A model generated the notes under the pieces. It did no database searches and was not told the DNA's origin. It saw nothing but the letters and a program-made list of their open reading frames with translations. A stretch of DNA of 50,120 nucleotides from Pseudanabaena sp. Salubria-1 (GTDB taxonomy: Bacteria > Cyanobacteriota > Cyanobacteriia > Pseudanabaenales > Pseudanabaenaceae). Location: NCBI GenBank assembly GCA_023336205.1, contig JALQCR010000048.1, forward strand, positions 1 through 50,120, read 5' to 3'. Positions 22,261-30,604 of the stretch are shown in pieces (position 1 is the first letter of the stretch; the number at the start of each line of letters is the position of its first letter). The translations under genes and the position numbers were made by a program.

Positions 22261-24657
22261 CTACAGGTTAACTGCGATCGCAATCTCATCACTCGCATAA
22301 AGCGCAAGATCAATGAAGTTTCCTTCCATAACTTGACCATTAACAGTCATCTGTTTAACCTCACTATGATTAACCACAGTTAGCGACAGAACCTTGCCGC
22401 GAAACTTGCGTTTAGCCTTAAACCCAGACCATTCAGCAGGAATTTTCGGATCGATGATCATGCCAGTAAAAGTAGGCTGAAATCCTAAAATATAATCAAG
22501 TCCAATGCGTAACATCCACACCGCAGTTCCAGTCAGCCAAGAATGACTTGCCTGTCCTTGAGTTTCGTGATCAGGGCTAGTCACATATTCAGGATAAACA
22601 TAAGGCTCGGTTTCAAAGCGATCGCATTTTGCATCCGTCGCCTGTGAAGAATTAATTGGCATCATCCGACGATAGATTTCCCAACCAAATTCTGTATCTC
22701 CATTGAGCAGAGAAGCCAACACAAACCAAGCCGAAGCATGATTAAATACTGCACCATTCTCTTTCTTCCCTGGAACACAACGACTGATTAAACCAACCGT
22801 ATCATCGATTTCCGTAAAGGATGGAGCAACAATCTGCATCCCAAAAGGTGTAGCCAAATGTTCTCGACTACTTGCCATCGCTTTGTCTGCGCGATCCTTC
22901 GGCGCGAGTTCCGAAATCACCGCCCATGATTGCGCGTTCAAAAAGATTTTGCCCTGTGTTGCTGTCGATACACCAATCGGTTCGCCATTATCACGAAAAG
23001 CCCGAAGATACCAGTCTCCATCCCAACAGATATCATTAGTAACTTGGCGCAGATGCTCATAGAAGTTTTGGAATTTCTCTAAGGACTTGCGATCGCCTTG
23101 ATGTTCGCATACTGGCAAAGACTTATTCAACACATAGCCCAAAAAGAACGCGCCCCAAGTAGTTTCGCCTTTACCCTGTGAGCCAACATGATCGAGCGTA
23201 TCATTCCAATCGCCTGTAAAAATGCGCGGCATTCCCTTCTCGCCTGTATTTGCGATCGCAAAGTCTAACGCTCTGACCAAATGTTCATAGACAGTGCCTG
23301 AACTATCATCATGATAGGGAACAACTTCATCGAGAATCGAGAAATCACCTGTTTCCTTGAGATATTCGACAATCCCGAAGGGAATCCACAGCGGTGTATC
23401 GGAATGGTTAGTGCGTTCGCCAGTATTGGTCAGCACAAAATAATTATGTAAAGTGGAACCATCCTTAAACTGGAAGTTGAGCGCCTTGATTAATCTTTCG
23501 CGCACTCGCGCTGGATCAACCATCACCACACCGAGAATATCTTGGAAGCGATCGCGCATTCCCGTCCCAAACAACAATCCGCCATGATAATAGCCTGAAT
23601 TTCGCGCCATATCAAAGGTGACAGCCGCCTGATACTGATTCCACACATTGAGCATCGCGTTAAATGCTTCATCGGGTGTTTGCACTTGTACACAGGATAA
23701 ATGCTGATCCCATTTCTGTTTGAGTTGTAGGAATTTACTGTCAGCAACCTTCACAATCTCGCCCCCCTTAACAAGTGAGGTAGAGGGAATCTCTTTGGGC
23801 ACAATCTCCAAAACCACCGCAAAATCAACAGAACCATTAGCCGCCAAAGCAATCTTCGACTGCAAAGCCACAACAGGATCGCCAGCCGTAATTTCCGTAT
23901 TCTGCATCACTCCCGTTTCTACTGCCACAGGATTCGCTTCCGATCGCCATCTGCCAATGAAAGTATCAAGACTACTATCAAAACCAGCGATCGGCAAACT
24001 TTGTGAGAAATAAATTTGATATTTCCAATCAATATTTGGCTGCTTAACGGAAACGCCTTTATTCAGCACCCAATAGCGACGTGTGGCAACCAATGCTTGC
24101 AAGTCTTTGTCGAAATGGATATCCGTAAAATGCTTGTCATTAGGTTGATTGATCTGATCATTGAGAGCATTCCCCATCAACAATTCCAAAAAAGAATAAA
24201 CTTCTAAATCTCGCGCCTGTCCTGAAAGTTCCGTTAACTTCACGCGCCAAATTTCGGCATTGGTATCTGTCGGAACGAAGTACGTGATTTCCCCACGAAT
24301 TCCATTGATCTCAGTTGTGATTTTGGTGTATCCCTGTCCATGACGACATTCATAGAAGTCATAATCAAGATTGATCGTCGGCGACCAGCTTAATGACCAA
24401 TACTTCCCCGTTGCAGTATCTTTGACCATCACGTAACGTCCAGGACGATCCCAAGGGAGACAGTTATAGCGCATCCGACTGATGCGGTTATCGCGTGGCG
24501 ATTCCAAAAAGCTGAAGCCTCCGCCTGTATGGGAAATTAGCCCTGCATATTGGCTATTCCACATATAGTTAAACCAAGGGCGCGGGGTGCGCGGATCTGT
24601 AATCACAAATTCCCGATTATCTTCGGTGTAATAGCCGTATTGGTTTGCGATCGCCAC
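22261..24657 (-). CDS. Glycoside hydrolase family 94 phosphorylase (cellobiose/chitobiose phosphorylase-like)
   Basis: Protein of 798 aa. GH94 enzymes split a beta-linked disaccharide or glucan end with phosphate to give a sugar 1-phosphate, or run in reverse. The N-terminal beta-sandwich (about 1-270) opens with NQYGYYTEDNREFVITDPRTPRP spread over the first strands and has TGGGFSFLESPRDNRISR, a family mark. The (alpha/alpha)6 barrel (about 330-740) carries GDWNDTLDHVGSQGKG at 482-497, in which Asp483 is the expected general acid, and ends with ASHSWLTGTAVWMLR. Length matches cellobiose and chitobiose phosphorylases (about 800 aa). The exact substrate cannot be told from the sequence. No signal peptide is seen, so it is cytoplasmic. 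AAAGGAT precedes the ATG. The gene stands alone. Confidence 0.9.
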   Translation of the reverse strand: MAIANQYGYYTEDNREFVITDPRTPRPWFNYMWNSQYAGLISHTGGGFSFLESPRDNRISRMRYNCLPWDRPGRYVMVKDTATGKYWSLSWSPTINLDYDFYECRHGQGYTKITTEINGIRGEITYFVPTDTNAEIWRVKLTELSGQARDLEVYSFLELLMGNALNDQINQPNDKHFTDIHFDKDLQALVATRRYWVLNKGVSVKQPNIDWKYQIYFSQSLPIAGFDSSLDTFIGRWRSEANPVAVETGVMQNTEITAGDPVVALQSKIALAANGSVDFAVVLEIVPKEIPSTSLVKGGEIVKVADSKFLQLKQKWDQHLSCVQVQTPDEAFNAMLNVWNQYQAAVTFDMARNSGYYHGGLLFGTGMRDRFQDILGVVMVDPARVRERLIKALNFQFKDGSTLHNYFVLTNTGERTNHSDTPLWIPFGIVEYLKETGDFSILDEVVPYHDDSSGTVYEHLVRALDFAIANTGEKGMPRIFTGDWNDTLDHVGSQGKGETTWGAFFLGYVLNKSLPVCEHQGDRKSLEKFQNFYEHLRQVTNDICWDGDWYLRAFRDNGEPIGVSTATQGKIFLNAQSWAVISELAPKDRADKAMASSREHLATPFGMQIVAPSFTEIDDTVGLISRCVPGKKENGAVFNHASAWFVLASLLNGDTEFGWEIYRRMMPINSSQATDAKCDRFETEPYVYPEYVTSPDHETQGQASHSWLTGTAVWMLRIGLDYILGFQPTFTGMIIDPKIPAEWSGFKAKRKFRGKVLSLTVVNHSEVKQMTVNGQVMEGNFIDLALYASDEIAIAVNL

Positions 24658-24701
24658 AGTTTAAAATATCCTTTCTTTGTATAATGAGGTTTATGCGATT
24701 T

Positions 24702-24764
24702 AATAAAGAACCAATTTTTTTATGGCGCGGCTGAGCTACACCATAAAAAAATTGGTTCTTTATT
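24702..24764. repeat. Long palindrome upstream of the GH94 gene
   Basis: Perfect 21-base arms starting AATAAAGAACCAATTTTTTT surround a 21-base loop. It lies between the divergent GH94 and EndoU genes, so it is not a terminator for either; it belongs to the general class of intergenic palindromes in this window. Confidence 0.7.
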
Positions 24765-24831
24765 CTACTGATTGCGACATAGATTATCTCAATTTTTTAT
24801 CTCAATTTTTAGGATAACTTCAAATAAAACT

Positions 24832-25335
24832 ATGACAAATGCAATGATTTCTAAGTTAGTAATTGGATTTGCTTCATTGGGGGCGATATTTGGCACTGTT
24901 TTCCTGAGTCCACAAGCAACCACACCTCAAACTCAGCATTCAGCGACTATCGCCCAAAACTCAACCTATACAACAACAATAGCTAAAGCTCCTGTTGCTA
25001 AAGCGCTGACGATTAATAAAGTTCATATCTTTCAGGGAGAAATTAATCGCCGAGGCTTAGCAGTTGGTTATCATCATCGTCCTAATGGCAAAGACAGCAA
25101 TAATGCCAGAATGGTCAAGCTGACAGGATTGCCCAATAGACAAGGTATTTATATTGGTCGAGTCGAAATCCGTAACCCTGCCAATGGTCAATGGGTTAGC
25201 AAGTTGTCCAGTTCTACTTTCTTTCCAGATCAGTGGTCTCAGGTTAAAGTCTTGTCAGAAATCCAAAGTGCTTTCGCCTCATCTAACAAATCTAAAGAAC
25301 CTTGGCAAGGCACTTCCCCAAGTGGTTTAAAAATC
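24832..25335 (+). pseudogene. Secreted EndoU-type nuclease gene, N-terminal part
   Basis: The front 168 codons of a gene cut by IS1 copy B. The start at 24832 gives a signal-like hydrophobic segment (VIGFASLGAIFGTVFL) and then an EndoU domain: HIFQGEINRRGLAVGYHH with the paired His residues, a GIYIGRVEIRN strand, STFFPDQWSQ and WQGTSPSGLKI. The missing end is at 3376-3438 on the other strand (see there). Joined, the protein has 188 aa. Bacterial EndoU domains are ribonucleases best known as toxin tips of contact-dependent systems. Here the domain is alone with a secretion signal, as in other cyanobacteria. The current ORF runs on into the IS for 22 codons. Loss of the final TAYP strand probably inactivates it. 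Confidence 0.8.
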
Positions 25336-26291
25336 GGTAGTGGTAAATATGTAGTGAAATCTCATATTTTCCAACTTAAATTATTCGTTTGTAGCTGTTG
25401 AAATTTTAATTATATTTAACTAACTAATTGAAAATTATCTAAAGTATAAAGTTTCCAAATATATGATTTCATTAGAACGTGTTAAGTGTTATATGTAGTG
25501 AAGTACCAGTATTTTTAAATTCAACTATTTCAGCTTTGATGTCAATCTCCAGACCTACTTGCCCCAATTGTGGTTCTCAACACACTGTTAAAAATGGGAA
25601 GATTCATAATCAAAAACCAAAATACCAGTGTCAAAACTGCAAAAGACAGTTTATAGAAAATCCCACTAATAAAGTTATTAGCAAAGATACTATAGAACTG
25701 ATTGATAGACTTTTACTTGAGAAAATACCTCTAGCCGGTATTGCTCGTGCTGCTCTTGTTTCAGAGACTTGGTTGCAAAAATATGTGAATAATAAATATG
25801 CCCAGATTCCTCAGCAGGTGAATGTTTCAGCCAAACCAAGAGGTAAATTGACTATTGAATGTGATGAGGCTTGGTCATTTGTAGGTCATAAGGGCAATAA
25901 GCAATGGATTTGGTTAGCTTTGGATAAAAAAACTAGAGAAATAGTTGGAGTTTACATAGGCAATCGCAGTGAAGATGGCGCTAGGCGATTATGGAATTCT
26001 CTACCACCAGTTTATCGTCAATGTGCTGTTTGCTATACAGATTTTTGGGCAGCTTACGCACAAGTTATTCCTAGCAAACGTCATCAGGCAGTCGGGAAAG
26101 AAAGTGGCAAGACTAACCATATTGAACGCTTTAATAATACAATGCGTCAAAGAATTTCTCGTTTGGTCAGAAAAACTTTGTCCTTTTCTAAAAAGTTAGA
26201 TAATCATATTGGTGCTATCTGGTATTTTATTCATCATTATAATTCTTGTTGTAGTGCCTAATTTTATTATCACTACATATTTACCACTACC
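25336..26291 (+). mobile_element. IS1-family element, copy B (956 bp, intact)
   Basis: Its 22-base terminal repeats (GGTAGTGGTAAATATGTAG...) are perfect. Left flank ends TAAAAATC, right flank begins TATATTT, so it lacks a matching target duplication; the partners of these flanks are found at copy A (3447-5709). It is inverted with respect to copy A, which is the geometry needed for recombinational inversion. Confidence 0.93.
25539..26261 (+). CDS. IS1-family transposase (single-ORF type)
   Basis: Transposase of 240 aa in one frame, unlike the two-frame InsA/InsB layout of enteric IS1. The N-terminal zinc-ribbon (CPNCGSQHTV, then CQNCKRQF) and helix-turn-helix region (IPLAGIARAALVSETWLQKY) bind the ends. 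The catalytic part has IECDEAWSFVGHKGNKQW, CYTDFWAAYAQV and the GKTNHIERFNNTMRQRIS block. The start at MSISRPTCP is chosen since the preceding 20 residues have no family counterpart that I know. It is intact and so could have moved copy A as well as itself. Another, clearly different, IS1-family transposase lies at 42311-43060. Confidence 0.92.
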   Translation: MSISRPTCPNCGSQHTVKNGKIHNQKPKYQCQNCKRQFIENPTNKVISKDTIELIDRLLLEKIPLAGIARAALVSETWLQKYVNNKYAQIPQQVNVSAKPRGKLTIECDEAWSFVGHKGNKQWIWLALDKKTREIVGVYIGNRSEDGARRLWNSLPPVYRQCAVCYTDFWAAYAQVIPSKRHQAVGKESGKTNHIERFNNTMRQRISRLVRKTLSFSKKLDNHIGAIWYFIHHYNSCCSA

Positions 26292-26690
26292 TATATTTTA
26301 ATTGTCAAACAACTTCGGACTAGATTATCTTCTTCCACGATTCTCCTGTGGCGCTGCTTCATCGGCACAGTATTCACCTTACCTATTGTATTTTTAACTA
26401 AACAGCAAGTTTTTCCTCATTCTTATTCAGGTTGGTTAGCAGTAATTTCCCTCGCACTGGTTTGCCAAGTTTTAGGACAAGGACTTGTAGCACAATCTCT
26501 TAACCAACTATCTCCTGGTTTTGTGACTACAACTCTTTTATTTGAACCAGCAATCACGGCAATTATAGCTTGGGTTATTTTTTCTGAACAGTTAAGTCTA
26601 TTAAATTGGTTGGCATTTTGTGTTATTTTAATCGGTATATATTTAGCTAAACCAAATCGAACTACAGTCAAAACAAATAAAGGGCAATGA
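26292..26690 (+). pseudogene. EamA/DMT transporter gene, C-terminal part
   Basis: The remaining 130 codons of the transporter begun at 6319. The frame reads LIVKQLRTRLSSSTILLWR, then GTVFTLPIVFL, FVTTTLLFEPAITAIIAW and LLNWLAFCVILIGIYLAK, four or five membrane helices, and ends at TGA 26688-26690. That stop overlaps the ATG of the ligase gene at 26687 (ATGA), so transporter and ligase were one operon before the inversion. The ligase now has lost its native upstream gene and promoter. Its expression may depend on IS1 or be lost. Confidence 0.88.
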
Positions 26691-27862
26691 TTAATCATCT
26701 CTCCAACAATATATATCTTGATTGGGATTCTAGTTTTTTAAGAACTTCCTTAAACAAATTATATCCAAAATTACGGATTGCTGTAATTCATGGAGGTAAC
26801 AGCAGCAAAGAAGGTTCAGTTATCTACAAAACTCATAATCCCCGCTCAACAAAAACCTATGAACCCGTAGCCCAAGATATCGCTAATGCACTAGTGAAAA
26901 TTGGATTTCATCATGTTTTTGTTATGACAGATGATATGACGCTTCCACAAAAACTCAAACAAGAGAATATTCATATTGCATGGCTCAATACTGGTGGTGT
27001 TCAGGGATATAACCAAATCTGTCACACACCTGCACTTTTGGAAATGCTGGGAATTCCTTATATAGGACATAACCCTTTAAATAGTTCTAAACTAGATCAA
27101 AAACATATCTTTAAACTAGAACTTCAAGCGCTTGGAATTAAGACAGCCCCATTTATTACTTGGCATCCTGCCCAGGGAATTTTTAATCCTCACCTTGATG
27201 AACGCTTTGCTAGAACTTTTCAAGAATATAGCGGTCCATTTATTGTTAAACCTGTCTCTGGTCGTGCCTCATTAAATATTCATTATGTAGAAACTATTGA
27301 TGGTTTATCCGAAGCAGTGACGAATCTCCATAAAATCACCCATGATACTGCTTTAATTGAAACTTATTGTTCAGGGCGTGAATTTTGCGTTTCTGTATGT
27401 GGTTATATTACTCATGGGAATCAGACGTTTTATCGGCAGAATAAACCTTTTGCTTTTTCTACAATCGAACGTTTTTTAGAGCATGGAGAATATATTTTTA
27501 CATCAATGGATAAGAAAGCAATTACCATAGAAGGAATTCGCTTACTTAACGATGAAGAACAAGAATTGAAGCAAAACTTAATTGCAATTGCCCAGAAGAT
27601 TTATCAAGATTTTCATCTCAATACTTTAGTAAGAATTGATTTGAGGCATGATGAAAATGGTGTACTTCATGTACTAGAAGCCAATCCTAAGCCAGACCTA
27701 AAGCAACCCACTGATAATATAACTAGTTTAGTAGTGCAAGGGTTAAATGAATACGGCATGACTTACGAAGATATCATTTTAAGTTTGCTAAGTGATCGTC
27801 TAGACTATTTGTTAACTTATCATCGGGCAAATATTAAGCATATAGATGAGATGATCAATTAA
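26687..27862 (+). CDS. ATP-grasp ligase, D-alanine-D-alanine ligase-like
   Basis: Protein of 391 aa of the D-Ala-D-Ala ligase type, joining two amino acids or a carboxylate and an amine with ATP. The N-terminal lobe has RIAVIHGGNSSKEGSVI, the central lobe HNPLNSSKLDQKHIFKLEL and FIVKPVSGRASLNIHYV, where Ddl has the Lys-Pro and a Gly/Ser loop. The C-terminal lobe has LVRIDLRHDENGVLHVLEANPKP, with the metal-binding Asp and the Glu-x-Asn of ATP-grasp enzymes. It lacks typical Ddl wording in places and is longer than Ddl at both ends, so it is probably not the cell-wall enzyme. MysD-like or dipeptide-forming enzymes are alternatives. The former operon partner was an EamA exporter, suggesting that the product is exported. 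The downstream M10-type protease is convergent. Confidence 0.82.
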   Translation: MINHLSNNIYLDWDSSFLRTSLNKLYPKLRIAVIHGGNSSKEGSVIYKTHNPRSTKTYEPVAQDIANALVKIGFHHVFVMTDDMTLPQKLKQENIHIAWLNTGGVQGYNQICHTPALLEMLGIPYIGHNPLNSSKLDQKHIFKLELQALGIKTAPFITWHPAQGIFNPHLDERFARTFQEYSGPFIVKPVSGRASLNIHYVETIDGLSEAVTNLHKITHDTALIETYCSGREFCVSVCGYITHGNQTFYRQNKPFAFSTIERFLEHGEYIFTSMDKKAITIEGIRLLNDEEQELKQNLIAIAQKIYQDFHLNTLVRIDLRHDENGVLHVLEANPKPDLKQPTDNITSLVVQGLNEYGMTYEDIILSLLSDRLDYLLTYHRANIKHIDEMIN

Positions 27863-27937
27863 ACTCGTAGTTTGTCCAAAATCGGCAATGGTTAATGATT
27901 GGAAAAAAGTTCTATTCTGCCTCTGGGTTATAAAAAT

Positions 27938-28717
27938 TCAATTTTTCTCCAAGACAGACCAACCCAAATTTGTAGATTGTTCATAAACCCGTTTCAAAGT
28001 ATTCACATCTCTGACAGAAATCAACGGCGGTTTGCGAACTTGAGAAAAATACATCGTATCAGTTTCTAGAAGACTATGACCCCAAACACCCAAAGCATGA
28101 CCAAGTTCGTGACGGGCTGCTGATAGTACATAATCACCAGTTTGACTAGGACTCAGCAGAATCGTAAACCGGTGAGATAAAATATTCTTTTCAGTATATA
28201 AATCAAAAGTCGTTAAAGCCGAACGCGATCGCAGTATCTTACCATTAGGTTCACGTTGTAAGGGTGGTGCTTTGCGAGAGATTGTAATATCAGCAATAGC
28301 CGATTTTTCCACTATCTGCAAAGGTAAATAAATACTCCATTCTTGAACTGCTTGAGAAACACTATTAACCCATATTTGCGATTGTTTTTCATTAATATCA
28401 GTTGGTGTTTCTATCTTCACTTTCACCGGAAACCGTGACCAAATTAAATAACCAACTTTCGTAGATTTAATTTGATCAAAATAATCTCCACTATTCGTTT
28501 TATCTTGCCATTGTGCCAGAGTCGGTGGTAAAGGATAGTTTTTTTGGATAAATTGGGAGTTTCTTTCCTGTTCCCTCACACCAGCATTTACTTGAAAGTT
28601 AGTCAAAACAACCAGCAGTCCTGTACTTATTGCTAAAGTCAGAACTGCTGCTTGTAGTGAGCGAAGTCGAACTATTAATCTTCGCCAAAAGTTTTGATTT
28701 TGGGTGATTTTTCCCAT
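27938..28717 (-). CDS. Membrane-anchored matrixin-like (M10) zinc protease
   Basis: Protein of 259 aa. A hydrophobic segment near residues 20-45 (LQAAVLTLAISTGLLVVLTNF) is a membrane anchor or uncleaved signal. The domain outside carries the metzincin zinc motif HELGHALGVWGH (HExxHxxGxxGH) at about 206-217, followed by a Met-turn candidate (TDTMYFS). This points to a matrixin-like metalloprotease acting outside the membrane. The ATG at 28717 is preferred over an in-frame TTG four codons earlier. It lies 12 bases after the stop of the truncated secG, so it was second in a secG-protease order in its source genome. It is part of the islet bounded by the 81-bp repeat. Confidence 0.85.
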   Translation of the reverse strand: MGKITQNQNFWRRLIVRLRSLQAAVLTLAISTGLLVVLTNFQVNAGVREQERNSQFIQKNYPLPPTLAQWQDKTNSGDYFDQIKSTKVGYLIWSRFPVKVKIETPTDINEKQSQIWVNSVSQAVQEWSIYLPLQIVEKSAIADITISRKAPPLQREPNGKILRSRSALTTFDLYTEKNILSHRFTILLSPSQTGDYVLSAARHELGHALGVWGHSLLETDTMYFSQVRKPPLISVRDVNTLKRVYEQSTNLGWSVLEKN

Positions 28718-28729
28718 TTTCAGTTTCAA

Positions 28730-28839
28730 TTATTTGGGCAACCAATTAGCACTTAAAACCACAGTTAAACCCATAAAAACTACAACTAATGCCCAAGTAA
28801 CTCGATTTAAAGTATTTTCGGCACTTTTGGTACTGCTAA
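28730..28839 (-). pseudogene. secG: 3' end of secG, truncated at the islet border
   Basis: Read on the minus strand it codes STKSAENTLNRVTWALVVV and FMGLTVVLSANWLPK with a stop at 28730-28732. That is the well-conserved C-terminus of cyanobacterial SecG, a small membrane subunit of the Sec translocon. The first half of the gene is missing. The break falls exactly where the 81-bp repeat begins (28840), showing that the islet was cut from a longer donor DNA. Confidence 0.8.
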
Positions 28840-28920
28840 GAGTTAGAAGATACTGGATGGACTGGTTTATCTGAAGAGACAGAAAACTAGAACCATGCCC
28901 AATATCTACGAGCTACCCCT
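28840..28920. repeat. 81-bp repeat, copy 2
   Basis: Perfect reverse complement of 6767-6847. It begins with the last codons of the tail assembly gene and runs through the first codons of the intact cupin gene. See the entry at 6767. Confidence 0.92.
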
Positions 28921-29221
28921 AGGCATAAATCAAGCAGAGCAATTTGAGCCAATAGAAACTGGTCAAAATATTCGTATTGAGAGGATTATCTCCACTGGAC
29001 AAACTACTCCCGAAGGGCAATGGTACGATCAGGATGGTGATGAATGGGTGGTTTTGTTGCAAGGTGAAGCAGAGATATCCTACGAAGATGGAGCTTTGGC
29101 AAGGCTTAAAGCAGGAGATTATCTGATGATCTCGGCTCACCAAAAACATCGGGTTGAATATACCAGCATTGAGCCACCTTGTATCTGGTTAGCGGTTCAC
29201 AGTCAATTGCGATCGCTATAG
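28895..29221 (+). CDS. Cupin domain protein
   Basis: Protein of 108 aa with one cupin beta-barrel. Motif 1 is reduced (DGDEWVVLLQGEAEISYED, lacking the usual His pair and holding Asp-Glu instead), motif 2 is GDYLMISAHQKHRVEY. Metal binding through His in the second motif is possible. Cupins of this size are often sugar- or small-molecule-binding proteins or enzymes of unknown substrate. The function cannot be told. In the restored order it follows the tail assembly gene of the eCIS run on the same strand, so it may have been the last gene of that transcript. An insertion before it has left the frame whole. Confidence 0.85.
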   Translation: MPNIYELPLGINQAEQFEPIETGQNIRIERIISTGQTTPEGQWYDQDGDEWVVLLQGEAEISYEDGALARLKAGDYLMISAHQKHRVEYTSIEPPCIWLAVHSQLRSL

Positions 29222-29250
29222 TTAGCAATGAAAGTTTTGCTTAGGACATA

Positions 29251-29303
29251 AAACCCAAATAAATTAAGGCGGCGCGAAGCGCCGCCTTAATTTATTTGGG
29301 TTT
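29251..29303. terminator. Hairpin terminator after the cupin gene
   Basis: 25-base perfect arms beginning AAACCCAAATAAATTAAGGC surround GAA. It is GC-rich in the middle and lies 30 bases after the cupin stop. A second palindrome follows at 29330-29382. Confidence 0.65.
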
Positions 29304-29329
29304 CTCGCGCCAAAGGAGATGGAACCACC

Positions 29330-29390
29330 AAAATCGTTTTTTTGAAAGCCCACCTTCGGTGGGCTTTCAAAAAAACGATTTTTATAATGA
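29330..29390. repeat. Palindrome with the conserved TATAATGAG tip
   Basis: 25-base arms (AAAATCGTTTTTTTGAAAGC...) close on a TTC loop and are followed by TATAATGAG. The tip is shared with 74-136 and 36969-37028, and the AAAGCCCACC part of the stem with the latter. Confidence 0.75.
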
Positions 29391-29437
29391 GGCTTTTTAA
29401 CTAAACCTTAACTATTTTTAGTCTCAGGAAATATAAT

Positions 29438-30580
29438 GTGACTAATTTAACAAAAACTTTTACTCTCGGAGTCCAAATGATTAGACATACCCTTGCGGAT
29501 AATCTGGCAGAGGATTTTCACAACGCGGACATTACTCCTGTTCCGACGCTGGCAAATATTTGGGCAAAGAAGTATATTCAAAATCTGCAAGCGGATTCCA
29601 CTAAGCAGAATATTCAATCTAATAATTTAGAAGAAATCCTATCATCAGAGAGACGTGAAGCTACAGCTAAAAACCTACTACAATCTCTACGTTTCTCTAG
29701 TGCTCAAGCTTGGGCTAAGACTGAAAATTTATTAATGGGTCAGTTGCAATCCCATGGTATTTCCGCAGACTTAATCGATCCTTGGGAAATCGCCACTGAT
29801 TCACGTTTTATGTTAGAGCAGACTCTAAAAGTCTATACAGAAAGTTCTGACAATCGGCTTGTAGAGATTGACTTGAACACAGATGGGCAAACGTTGAGTC
29901 TAGCGAGTCAGACTCAACTGCCAACCATTGGACAGCTCTCAGTAGCGATCGCACAAAGCGTCGGAAAGATTCGCAAAAAATACACATCGATTGATGCGCG
30001 GGCGATCGGTTTTGTGAGTATGCAATTTCATTACAGTGGGCAATTACTTCTCGACTCGCTTCCACCACTCGAAAAATTGATGGTCAACTCCTACTTCAAA
30101 GTTATAGACGATCACCTCTACATGCCCTTGCAAAGATGCTATGAAGCAGCTGGGAATCTTGACTACAATGAAATTGAGCTAGAATCCGTGCGTCATTTGC
30201 TCACACTAACTAGTGAAATTGCACGACGAGTTTCTCAAAAAACACTGATTATGCACTCTGACTATCAATGCTATAACGGCGTGCTGAGTTCGCCTCAAAT
30301 TCGCATTTCCAGCTTGCGCGATATTGAGATGTTTCAGGTTTATCTCTGTCTATGTGTTCTCGAAAAAAGCGTTGCCTCAATTCAGCAAGAGCTTTTCCCC
30401 CTCTGTATCATGCTCTATCCGCCTTTAAAAGTTAGTTGGGAACTAGTGCGAACTTTGTTAAGACTGCTTTCACAGGAAATGCAAAATTATCTTGGCGAAG
30501 AACATGTTCATCAGTTTGAGCCATATCTCACCACCTTGAATGAAATGTTTGGTGATGATGTGCTGCCCGAAGCCCGATAA
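29438..30580 (+). CDS. Hypothetical protein, conserved-type
   Basis: Protein of 380 aa that I do not recognise. It is soluble and mostly alpha-helical, without a signal peptide or membrane segment. Features: an Asp/Asn-rich N-terminus (NLAEDFHNADITPVPTLANI), a middle with SQTQLPTIGQLSVAIAQSVG, and a Leu-rich helical C-terminal half (ESVRHLLTLTSEIARRV, LFPLCIMLYPPLKVSWELV). It reads like a phycobilisome- or cell-division-neutral conserved cyanobacterial protein, with no catalytic motif visible. The start is uncertain: GTG at 29438 (after AGGAAA) gives 380 aa, while ATG at 29477 (after GGAG) gives 367 aa. HIP1 sites inside suggest a native gene. It stands alone between palindromes. Confidence 0.75.
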   Translation: MTNLTKTFTLGVQMIRHTLADNLAEDFHNADITPVPTLANIWAKKYIQNLQADSTKQNIQSNNLEEILSSERREATAKNLLQSLRFSSAQAWAKTENLLMGQLQSHGISADLIDPWEIATDSRFMLEQTLKVYTESSDNRLVEIDLNTDGQTLSLASQTQLPTIGQLSVAIAQSVGKIRKKYTSIDARAIGFVSMQFHYSGQLLLDSLPPLEKLMVNSYFKVIDDHLYMPLQRCYEAAGNLDYNEIELESVRHLLTLTSEIARRVSQKTLIMHSDYQCYNGVLSSPQIRISSLRDIEMFQVYLCLCVLEKSVASIQQELFPLCIMLYPPLKVSWELVRTLLRLLSQEMQNYLGEEHVHQFEPYLTTLNEMFGDDVLPEAR

Positions 30581-30604
30581 TAATAAAGCTTGGAATATTA
30601 AACC

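Noticed and set aside
25336..26291. Simple recent insertion of IS1 copy B
   Set aside because: Its two flanks are not duplicates of each other; each matches a flank of copy A, so recombination between copies explains it better.
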